Translations under genes and position numbers: made by a program
The notes under the pieces: model-generated
What the model was told of the DNA's origin: nothing
Database searches by the model: none
The model's input: only the letters and a program-made list of their open reading frames with translations
Assembly: GCA_025458545.1 (NCBI GenBank)
Contig: JALOSH010000140.1
Span: forward strand, 1-17,282
DNA: 17,282 bases
Reading direction: 5' to 3'
Source of the DNA: Hydrogenophaga sp.
GTDB taxonomy: Bacteria; Pseudomonadota; Gammaproteobacteria; Burkholderiales; Burkholderiaceae
Shown: piece after piece, positions 6,649-13,569 of the stretch
How positions within the stretch are numbered: position 1 is the stretch's first letter
Layout of the letters: each line of letters opens with the position of its first letter

Positions 6649-8268
6649 TCAGACACCTTTGTGGAACACCAGGCCCGCGTGCTCCCGCATGGCGTGGAAC
6701 CGGATCTTCGGCCAGTTGGCTTCCACCGCGCGCAGCGTGGCTGCGTGATCCAGCAAGATGGTCGGCGCGTCCACCGCATCCAGCGCGACGCGGTGGGCGT
6801 TGGCGTCGATGAAGCGCTTGAGCTCCTGCTCGCCACCGTCCTCCGGTGCGCAGGTCACCCAGCGCGCCACATGGTAGTTGCTGGGCATGATGCGGGCCTT
6901 GACGCCGTACTCGGCCTGCAGCCGGTGCTGCACCACCTCGAACTGCAGTTGCCCGACGGCGCCCAGCAGCAGCACCGTGCCGGCCACCGGGCGGAACACC
7001 TGGATCGCACCTTCTTCGCCCAGCTGGGTCAGGCCGGCGCGCAGCTGCTTGGTCTTGAGCGGATCGGCCACTTCCACGCTGCGGATGATCTCCGGTGCGA
7101 AGAAGGGCAGGCCGGTGAACTGCAGGGCTTCGCCCTCGGTCAGCGTGTCGCCCAGCTGCAGCACCCCATGGTTGGGAATGCCAATGATGTCGCCGGCAAA
7201 CGCCTCGTCCAGCAGTTCGCGCCGCTGGGACAGGAAGCTCACCACCGTGTTGGGCCGCAACTCCTTGCCGCTGCGCACCACCTTCAGGCGCATGCCCCGC
7301 TCGAAGTGGCCGCTGGCCACGCGAACGAAGGCAATCCGGTCGCGGTGCGCCGGGTCCATGTTGGCCTGGATCTTGAACACCACGCCGCTGAACTTGGGTT
7401 CCACCGGTTCGACCACGCGCTGGATGGCGGCCTTGGCGCCCGGTGGCGGAGCCAGGTCGACCAGCGCGTCCAGCACCTCGCGCACGCCGAAGTTGTTGAC
7501 GGCCGAGCCGAACAGCATCGGCGTCTGCGTGCCGCCCAGGAAGGCGTCCTTGTCGAACGCGGGGGAGGCGCCCTCCACCAGCTCCAGCTCGTCCTTGGCC
7601 GCCGCCCATTCCATGCCGAAGCGGTGGGCGCTTTCGGGATTGTCCAGTCCGGCCAGCACCTCCTCGTCGCCGCCGCGGCGGTCCTCGCCCGGCGTGAATA
7701 CCCGCATCTGGTCGCCGCGGCGGTCGTATACGCCGCGAAAGGTCTTGCCCATGCCGACCGGCCAGGTGAAGGGCACCACGGTCATGCCCAGCTCACGCTC
7801 GATTTCGTCCATCAGGTCCAGCGGGGCCTTGACCTCGCGGTCCATCTTGTTGACGAAGGTCAGGATGGGGGTGTTGCGTGCCCGGCAGACCTGCAGCAGG
7901 CGTCGCGTCTGGGGTTCGACGCCGTTGCCGGCGTCGATCACCATCAGCGCCGCGTCCACGGCGGTGAGCACGCGGTAGGTGTCCTCCGAGAAGTCCTGGT
8001 GGCCCGGGGTGTCCAGCAGGTTGATGACGCAGTCGCGGTACTCCATCTGCATCACCGACGACGCCACGGAAATGCCGCGCTGCTTCTCGATTTCCATCCA
8101 GTCGGACGTCGCATGGCGAGCCGCCTTGCGCGCCTTGACCGAGCCGGCGATGTTGATGGCGCCCGAGAACAGCAGCAGCTTCTCGGTCAGCGTGGTCTTG
8201 CCCGCGTCGGGGTGCGAGATGATGGCAAAGGTGCGGCGTCGATGCACCTGTTGGGCGATTTCGGACAT
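6649..8268 (-). CDS. prfC: Peptide chain release factor 3
   Basis: RF3 is a translational GTPase of 539 residues that removes RF1 and RF2 from the ribosome after peptide release. The G domain is intact: G1 SHPDAGKTT (18-26), the switch-I region KQRGISVASSV (63-73), G3 DTPGHQDFSEDTYR (87-100) and G4 NKMDRE (141-146). Domain II and the RF3-specific C-terminus (LQFEVVQHRLQAEYGVK) are present, and the length is normal. The start at 8268 has AAGGG just upstream. It begins 34 bases from the divergent methyltransferase gene and leads the prfC-yqaA pair. EF-G is excluded by length and by the RF3-type N-terminus. Confidence 0.97.
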   Translation of the reverse strand: MSEIAQQVHRRRTFAIISHPDAGKTTLTEKLLLFSGAINIAGSVKARKAARHATSDWMEIEKQRGISVASSVMQMEYRDCVINLLDTPGHQDFSEDTYRVLTAVDAALMVIDAGNGVEPQTRRLLQVCRARNTPILTFVNKMDREVKAPLDLMDEIERELGMTVVPFTWPVGMGKTFRGVYDRRGDQMRVFTPGEDRRGGDEEVLAGLDNPESAHRFGMEWAAAKDELELVEGASPAFDKDAFLGGTQTPMLFGSAVNNFGVREVLDALVDLAPPPGAKAAIQRVVEPVEPKFSGVVFKIQANMDPAHRDRIAFVRVASGHFERGMRLKVVRSGKELRPNTVVSFLSQRRELLDEAFAGDIIGIPNHGVLQLGDTLTEGEALQFTGLPFFAPEIIRSVEVADPLKTKQLRAGLTQLGEEGAIQVFRPVAGTVLLLGAVGQLQFEVVQHRLQAEYGVKARIMPSNYHVARWVTCAPEDGGEQELKRFIDANAHRVALDAVDAPTILLDHAATLRAVEANWPKIRFHAMREHAGLVFHKGV

Positions 8269-8287
8269 AACCCTTGATTATCGCTGG

Positions 8288-8296
8288 TGGGACAAT
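8288..8296 (+). promoter_or_regulatory. Candidate extended -10 promoter giving a leaderless methyltransferase mRNA
   Basis: TGGGACAAT is an extended -10 (TGn plus GACAAT at 8291-8296). It ends 6 bases before the ATG at 8303, so transcription could begin at or next to the start codon. No Shine-Dalgarno fits between. No -35 is found at the usual spacing; TTGATT at 8274-8279 is too close. Confidence 0.3.
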
Positions 8297-8302
8297 AGCA
8301 GC

Positions 8303-9571
8303 ATGCACCCCAAAGCCCTGCTGGACGAATCGGCCAGCCTCATCGAGAAAGTCTTCCGCTTCGAACACCCGGCCGATGCCGTCGTGGCGCGCCATTTCCG
8401 CGAGAACAAGTCCCTGGGTCCGCGCGAGCGGGCCACCCTGTCCGACACCGTGTACACGGTGCTGCGCGAACGCCTGCGCCTCGAGTGGCTGGCGCGATCG
8501 GGCAGCGGTTCGAAATGGCGCCGGCTGGCGATCCTGGGTTTTCCGGGCGATCGCGACTTCCTCAAGAGCGCGCTGAGCGAGCCCGAGAAGACCTGGCTGG
8601 ATGCCTGTGCCCGGGTGGCGGATGCCGATCTGATGGCGCCGCACCGTCACAACCTGCCCGAGTGGCTGGCTCAGGCCCTGCGCGAACAGGTGGGGGACGA
8701 ATTCGATGCCCTGGCCGACAGCCTCATGCAGCCGGCGCCACTGGATCTTCGCATCAACATCCTGAAGGGAAAGCGCGAGCCGCTGCTGGCCCAGTTGCGC
8801 AGCGCGGGATTGCAGGTTGAGCCCACACCGCACTCGCCGTTGGGCATCCGCCTGCAGGGCAAGCCGTCGCTGGCCAAGGTGCCGGCCTTTGTGGCCGGAG
8901 AGGTCGAGGTCCAGGACGAAGGTTCCCAGCTGCTGGCGCTGCTGCTGGACGCCAAGCGCGGTGAAATGGTGGTCGATTTCTGTGCCGGTGCCGGTGGCAA
9001 GACCTTGGCCATTGGCGCTGCCATGCGCAACAGCGGCCGTCTGTATGCGTTCGACACCTCAGCCCACCGGCTGGATGCGATCAAGCCCCGGCTGGCCCGC
9101 AGCGGCCTGTCCAATGTGCATCCGGTGGCGATCGCCCATGAACGGGATGAGCGCATCAAGCGCCTGGCCGGCAAGATCGACCGGGTGCTGGTCGACGCCC
9201 CGTGCTCCGGCCTGGGCACCCTGCGGCGCAGCCCGGACCTGAAATGGCGCCAGACGCCGGAGACGGTGGCTGCCCAGGCCGAACTTCAGCAGCGCATCCT
9301 GGCCAGTGCCGCGCGCCTGCTCAAGCCCGGCGGACGCCTGGTCTATGCCACCTGCAGCCTGCTGCCGCAGGAGAACGAGGCCGTGGCCGAGGCCTTCGAC
9401 CGGGATCATGCCGACTTCGAGGCGCTGGCGGCGCTGGACCTGCTGGGTGCCGTGCAGGTCGGTCAAGCCGACACCCTGGTGTCGGGTCAAGGGGGTCGCT
9501 TTCTGCGCCTGTGGCCGCACCGACATGCCACCGACGGCTTTTTTGCCGCGGTCTGGCGCAAGAGGTCTTGA
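8303..9571 (+). CDS. RsmB/NOP2-family RNA (cytosine-C5) methyltransferase
   Basis: This 422-residue SAM-dependent enzyme is of the RsmB (Fmu)/NOP2 family, which makes 5-methylcytosine in rRNA. The N-terminus (about 8-60: ADAVVARHFRENKSLG, RATLSDTVYTVLRERLRL) looks like the NusB-type helical domain of RsmB. The Rossmann core shows VVDFCAGAGGKTLAIGA for SAM binding. Motif IV is DAPCSGLGTLRRSPDLKW with Cys301, and motif VI is YATCSLLPQENE with Cys351. In the family the motif VI Cys attacks the base and the motif IV Cys helps release the product. The ATG at 8303 gives the natural MHPKALLDESASLIEK opening; the frame extends further upstream but into prfC. It cannot be said whether the target is C967 or another 16S or 23S site, so no symbol is given. 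Confidence 0.93.
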   Translation: MHPKALLDESASLIEKVFRFEHPADAVVARHFRENKSLGPRERATLSDTVYTVLRERLRLEWLARSGSGSKWRRLAILGFPGDRDFLKSALSEPEKTWLDACARVADADLMAPHRHNLPEWLAQALREQVGDEFDALADSLMQPAPLDLRINILKGKREPLLAQLRSAGLQVEPTPHSPLGIRLQGKPSLAKVPAFVAGEVEVQDEGSQLLALLLDAKRGEMVVDFCAGAGGKTLAIGAAMRNSGRLYAFDTSAHRLDAIKPRLARSGLSNVHPVAIAHERDERIKRLAGKIDRVLVDAPCSGLGTLRRSPDLKWRQTPETVAAQAELQQRILASAARLLKPGGRLVYATCSLLPQENEAVAEAFDRDHADFEALAALDLLGAVQVGQADTLVSGQGGRFLRLWPHRHATDGFFAAVWRKRS

Positions 9572-9573
9572 TC

Positions 9574-9609
9574 GGCCATCCAAGGCCCTGATCTGGGGCA
9601 AGGATGGCC
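9574..9609. repeat. Inverted repeat after the methyltransferase gene
   Basis: GGCCATCC (9574-9581) and GGATGGCC (9602-9609) form a perfect 8-bp stem. The 20-base loop can pair again internally (GCCC with GGGC). It begins 2 bases after the stop codon, where a terminator would sit, but no T-tract follows. It may protect the mRNA end or act as a weak terminator. Confidence 0.4.
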
Positions 9610-9641
9610 GCATTTCTGCGCTTTCCGGACCCTGGAAGCCC

Positions 9642-9671
9642 TTGGTGAAAAGGACCTTCGGCCGGTAAAAT
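9642..9671 (+). promoter_or_regulatory. Sigma70-type promoter of the desaturase gene
   Basis: TTGGTG (9642-9647) and TAAAAT (9666-9671) are spaced 18 bases apart and are the best housekeeping promoter match in this intergenic stretch. Transcription would start near 9678, giving a leader of about 85 bases before the ATG at 9762. The gene therefore appears to be transcribed independently of the methyltransferase. Confidence 0.6.
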
Positions 9672-9719
9672 CAACGGGTATGCCCAGTCAGGCGGGCTGC
9701 TGCTCTGTCACGTCCGTTT

Positions 9720-9737
9720 CCCGGCCCCGTTGCCGGG
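9720..9737 (+). promoter_or_regulatory. GC-rich hairpin in the desaturase leader
   Basis: CCCGGC (9720-9725) pairs with GCCGGG (9732-9737) around a 6-base loop. A pyrimidine tract (CTCTCTCTCG) and the AGGA ribosome site at about 9753 follow. The stem does not cover the ribosome site, so it is not an obvious thermosensor. Its role is unknown. Confidence 0.3.
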
Positions 9738-9761
9738 TGCTCTCTCTCGCTTAGGAACTGA

Positions 9762-10985
9762 ATGAATACCTCCGATACCGTTGTTTCCACCTTGTGGGAC
9801 GGTCTGGTCCGCTTCCTGGACCAGGGCCTCACCGGCGCCAGCTGGTGGCAGGCCATCCTCGTGGCCCTGGTGCTCACGCACATCACCATCGCCAGTGTCA
9901 CCATTTACCTGCACCGCCATTCGGCACACCGGGCGCTGGACCTGCACCCGATCGCCTCGCACTTCTTCCGCTTCTGGCTGTGGATGACCACCGGCATGGT
10001 CACCAAGGAGTGGACCGCCATCCACCGCAAGCACCACGCCAAGTGCGAGCGTGAGGGTGACCCCCACAGCCCGGTCATCTTCGGCATCAGGAAGGTGTTC
10101 TGGGAAGGGGCCGAGCTCTACCGCGCCGAGTCCCGCAACCAGGAAACCCTGGAGCGCTTCGGGCACAACACGCCCACCGACTGGGTTGAGCGCAAGGTCT
10201 ACACGCGCTACAACAAGCTCGGCGTGAGCCTGATGCTCATCATCGACGTGGCTTTGTTCGGTGCCTTGGGCCTGACCGTCTGGGCGATCCAGATGGCCTG
10301 GATCCCCGTCACGGCCGCCGGCATCATCAACGGCTTCGGACACTACTGGGGTTACCGCAACTTCGAGGCGCAGGATGCCAGCACCAACGTGTCTCCCTGG
10401 GGCATCCTGATCGGTGGCGAAGAACTGCACAACAACCACCACACCTACCCGACCTCAGCCAAGCTGTCGGTCAAGCCCTACGAGTTCGACATCGGCTGGA
10501 TGTACATCACCATCCTCAAGTCCGTGGGCCTGGCCAATGTGAAGAAAACGCCGCCGAAACTGGCTTATGGCGACGTGCGCCCGGTGGCCGACGAAAAGAC
10601 CCTGGAGGCCATCATCGCCAACCGCTACGAGGTCATGGCAGGCTACGCACGTGAAATGCGGGCGGCCTGCCAGCGCGAGCTGGAGAGTGTGAAGGCCCGC
10701 AGTTCTGATGCGTCGCTGGTCAAGGCGGCGCAACGATGGCTGCACCGCGATGACGACAAGGTGCCGGCCGATATGAAGCTGAAGCTGGCCCAGGTGCGCG
10801 CCCAGAGCCCGGTGCTGGACAAGATGGTGACCATGCGCGAAGAACTGCGTGCCCTCTGGACCGGCACCAACGCCACCCGGGAGCAGCTGGCCGCCGACCT
10901 GCAGGCCTGGTGCCGCCGCGCTGAAGAGAGCGGCATTGCCGCCCTGCGAGACTTCTCGATCAAGCTGCGCTCGGCGCACGCCTGA
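9762..10985 (+). CDS. desA: Membrane fatty-acid desaturase, DesA type, with helical tail
   Basis: This 407-residue diiron membrane enzyme inserts a cis double bond into acyl chains, by family a delta-9 acyl-lipid or acyl-CoA desaturase. All three histidine boxes are present: HRHSAH (51-56), HRKHH (88-92) and HNNHH (223-227). Hydrophobic helices lie at about 27-48 (WWQAILVALVLTHITIASVTIY), near box 1, and at about 155-190. After the catalytic core a charged tail of about 120 residues (284-407) is predicted almost wholly helical (ANRYEVMAGYAREMRAACQR, LQAWCRRAEESGIAALRDF). From memory, this tail corresponds to a domain that databases name the DesA/ISL3 alpha-bundle tail, shared with ISL3 transposases. 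The ATG is preceded by AGGA. The gene has its own promoter and is followed by a strong terminator. Confidence 0.92.
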   Translation: MNTSDTVVSTLWDGLVRFLDQGLTGASWWQAILVALVLTHITIASVTIYLHRHSAHRALDLHPIASHFFRFWLWMTTGMVTKEWTAIHRKHHAKCEREGDPHSPVIFGIRKVFWEGAELYRAESRNQETLERFGHNTPTDWVERKVYTRYNKLGVSLMLIIDVALFGALGLTVWAIQMAWIPVTAAGIINGFGHYWGYRNFEAQDASTNVSPWGILIGGEELHNNHHTYPTSAKLSVKPYEFDIGWMYITILKSVGLANVKKTPPKLAYGDVRPVADEKTLEAIIANRYEVMAGYAREMRAACQRELESVKARSSDASLVKAAQRWLHRDDDKVPADMKLKLAQVRAQSPVLDKMVTMREELRALWTGTNATREQLAADLQAWCRRAEESGIAALRDFSIKLRSAHA

Positions 10986-11034
10986 CATCCGCCGCCGCGC
11001 CGTCGCTGTCGCGCGGCGCCTCTTTTCACCGGGG

Positions 11035-11074
11035 CAACAAAAAAGCCGCTGTTTTCACAGCGGCTTTTTTGTTG
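11035..11074. terminator. Bidirectional rho-independent terminator
   Basis: A perfect 17-bp inverted repeat: left arm 11035-11051, loop TTTTCA at 11052-11057, right arm 11058-11074. The stem core is GCCGCTG/CAGCGGC flanked by six A on the left and six T on the right, so each strand presents a U-tract. It lies between the convergent desaturase and L33 genes and can end both transcripts. Confidence 0.93.
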
Positions 11075-11098
11075 GGATCACCCGGAATCAGGGCCGAA

Positions 11099-11269
11099 TC
11101 ACTTCAGCTTGATTTCCTTGTAGTCCACGTGCTTGCGCGCGACCGGATCAAATTTCTTGATCAGCATCTTGTCGGGCGTGGTCTTCTTGTTCTTGGTGGT
11201 GGTGTAGAAGTGACCGGTGCCGGCGGTGGACTCCAGCTTGATCTTCTCGCGTGCGCCTTTGGTTGCCAT
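11099..11269 (-). CDS. rpmG: 50S ribosomal protein L33
   Basis: This basic protein of 56 residues is [20 protein letters not shown] followed by [20 protein letters not shown] and a tail ending [10 protein letters not shown]. It is a full-length L33 of the type without zinc-binding CxxC pairs. It belongs to the large ribosomal subunit near the E site. The start at 11269 is preceded by an AAGGAG ribosome site. It follows the L28 gene on the same strand by 13 bases, the usual rpmB-rpmG operon, and ends at the bidirectional terminator. Confidence 0.96.
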   Translation of the reverse strand: MATKGAREKIKLESTAGTGHFYTTTKNKKTTPDKMLIKKFDPVARKHVDYKEIKLK

Positions 11270-11282
11270 GGTGCCTTACTCC

Positions 11283-11531
11283 TTAAGCCTGGCCGCGTGC
11301 GCGCAGGTCGGCGAGCACGGCATCGATGCCCTTCTTGTCGATCAGGCGCAGGGCTGCACCCGAGACGCGCAGACGAACCCAGCGGTTCTCGCTCTCGACC
11401 CAGAAACGGCGGTATTGCAGGTTCGGCAGGAACCGGCGCTTGGTTTTGTTGTTGGCGACCCGGGCGGTAAGGGCCTCACCTCGCCATGAGGGTGGCGGTA
11501 ACCCGTTGAGTCGCTGGTCAAGACTCAGCAA
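11283..11531 (-). pseudogene. rpmB: 50S ribosomal protein L28, N-terminus lost
   Basis: From [20 protein letters not shown] (codon for Ala at 11456-11454) to the TAA at 11285-11283 this is a normal L28, ending [15 protein letters not shown]. Family members begin with about 20 conserved residues of the form MARVCxVTGKxPxxGNNxSH. Here they are absent. The three codons just upstream read ARV, the preceding frame has no ATG, and the only in-frame initiator is TTG at 11531, which would give an unrelated 24-residue start. An ATG at 11487 is in another frame and meets TGA at its fourth codon. No ribosome binding site precedes either. L28 is needed for normal 50S assembly, so this is either a small deletion in the assembly or real damage backed by a second copy. 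The limits given are those of the open frame. Confidence 0.8.
11463..11527 (-). promoter_or_regulatory. Structured 5' leader of the L28-L33 operon
   Basis: Read on the minus strand just after the promoter: TGAGTC/GACTCA (11527-11522 with 11512-11507, 9-base loop), then GGGT/ACCC (11504-11501 with 11493-11490, 7-base loop). Next is an imperfect hairpin over 11485-11463 that starts GGCG and ends CCGCC. TTACCGCC occurs twice, at 11501-11494 and 11470-11463. Ribosomal protein operons often carry such leaders for feedback control; I cannot tie this one to a named family. Confidence 0.4.
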
Positions 11532-11539
11532 AGCCCGCC

Positions 11540-11545
11540 ATTATA
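11540..11545 (-). promoter_or_regulatory. Consensus -10 box of the L28-L33 operon
   Basis: TATAAT on the minus strand (11545-11540) matches the sigma70 -10 consensus exactly, in a region otherwise rich in GC. No good -35 is seen 16-18 bases upstream. Transcription would start near 11533, just before the structured leader. Confidence 0.6.
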
Positions 11546-11589
11546 GACAACAAACCTGCAGCCCGCCATCACCGCCCATCCGGGCAATG

Positions 11590-11688
11590 AGCGGCATGCC
11601 GCTATACAGGCAGTGGCACCGCGGAACGGGCTTTGCCCGGCCGCAGGTGCCGCCCCCCTCCCAAGCCGAAGGCGCCAGAGGAGGGGGG
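11590..11688. repeat. Cluster of palindromes between rpmB and trxB
   Basis: The 183 bases between the rpmB frame and trxB hold no gene but three inverted repeats. AGCGGCATGCCGCT (11590-11603) is a perfect 14-base palindrome. CGGGC/GCCCG (11627-11631 with 11635-11639) has a TTT loop. CCCCCCTCC/GGAGGGGGG (11653-11661 with 11680-11688) is a 9-bp stem with GCC-GAA-GGC nested inside. The last sits 27 bases after the trxB stop and may end or protect that transcript, though no T-tract follows. It resembles the C-run/G-run intergenic repeats common in Comamonadaceae. Confidence 0.45.
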
Positions 11689-11714
11689 ACGGGCGAAGCG
11701 CGGCAGGGGGAGGG

Positions 11715-12803
<1,089 letters not shown>

Positions 12804-13478
12804 ATGTCCATCCTGTCCAATCTGGATCTGATCCGTCGCGTCCCGCTTTTCTCCACCTTGACCCAGGCGCAGGCGGAATCGGTGGCCGACGCGGTGATCA
12901 AGCGCCGCTTCAAGCGCGGCGAGGTGATCGTTGAGCAGGGCAAGAAGTCCAATTTCCTGGCCATCGTGCTGACGGGCCGGGCGCGCGTGGTGACCCAGGA
13001 CAGCCGCGGACGGGAGGTGATCCTGGCGACCATGAACCCGGGCGACTACGTGGGCGAGATGAGCCTGATCGACAACCAGCCGCACTCGGCTTCGGTGCGC
13101 GCCGAGGTGCAGACCGACGTGCTGATCCTGGGGCGGGTCGAGTTCGCCCGCTGTCTGCCCGAAAACACCTCGATGGCCTACGCGGTCATGAAGGGGCTGG
13201 TGCAGCGCCTGCGCCACGCCGATCGCAAGATCGAATCGCTGGCGCTGATGGATGTCTACGGTCGTGTGGCGCGCGCGCTGCTGGAGTTCGCCCAGCCCGA
13301 CCGGGATGGGCAGCTGGTTATCCGGGACCGTGTCTCGCGCCAGGACGTGGCCAAGATGATCGGTGCCTCCCGAGAGATGGTCAGCCGGGTCATGAAGGAT
13401 CTGGAGGAGCGCGGGTTCATCGAGACCACGCCCGATGGCAGCACCATCATCAAGGAACGCCTGAATTCACTGAGCTGA
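12804..13478 (+). CDS. Crp/Fnr-family transcriptional regulator
   Basis: This 224-residue regulator has a cyclic-nucleotide-binding-type beta-roll (about 15-120), a long dimer helix (about 125-150) and a winged helix-turn-helix (about 177-205). The recognition helix [10 protein letters not shown] keeps Arg190, Glu191 and Arg195, the residues with which CRP reads TGTGA half-sites. The phosphate-binding cassette reads [17 protein letters not shown] (84-100): the Glu is kept, but the Arg that holds the cyclic phosphate in E. coli CRP (Arg82) is His94. There is no N-terminal Cys cluster, so it is not an oxygen-sensing FNR. It may bind another ligand, such as a cyclic dinucleotide, or none. A good ribosome site precedes the ATG. 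It sits divergent from trxB and upstream of ftsK; its targets are unknown. Confidence 0.9.
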   Translation: MSILSNLDLIRRVPLFSTLTQAQAESVADAVIKRRFKRGEVIVEQGKKSNFLAIVLTGRARVVTQDSRGREVILATMNPGDYVGEMSLIDNQPHSASVRAEVQTDVLILGRVEFARCLPENTSMAYAVMKGLVQRLRHADRKIESLALMDVYGRVARALLEFAQPDRDGQLVIRDRVSRQDVAKMIGASREMVSRVMKDLEERGFIETTPDGSTIIKERLNSLS

Positions 13479-13506
13479 CCGCCGGCCCGGCGGTCCGTCC
13501 GGACCG
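13478..13506 (+). repeat. Overlapping alternative hairpins after the Crp-like gene
   Basis: ACCGCCG/CGGCGGT (13478-13484 with 13488-13494) begins on the last base of the stop codon and forms a 7-bp stem with a 3-base loop. CGGTCC/GGACCG (13491-13496 with 13501-13506) shares four bases with it, so the two stems exclude each other. No T-tract follows. This could be a weak terminator or an mRNA-end structure. Confidence 0.4.
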
Positions 13507-13569
13507 CAGTGGGCGTCTGCCAGCCTTGCCCGCCATGGGGTAAGCTTGTCCTCGTTCGATGCGAGGCCT

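Noticed and set aside
6631..8277. A 548-codon plus-strand frame opposite prfC
   Set aside because: It is the antisense shadow of an intact RF3 gene and has no domain features.
10611..10985. Desaturase tail as a fused or inserted transposase fragment
   Set aside because: The frame is continuous, codon use is like the core, there are no inverted repeats or target duplications, and the tail is normal for this desaturase group.
12804..13478. Regulator as an oxygen-sensing FNR
   Set aside because: The N-terminus has no Cys cluster for a 4Fe-4S centre.
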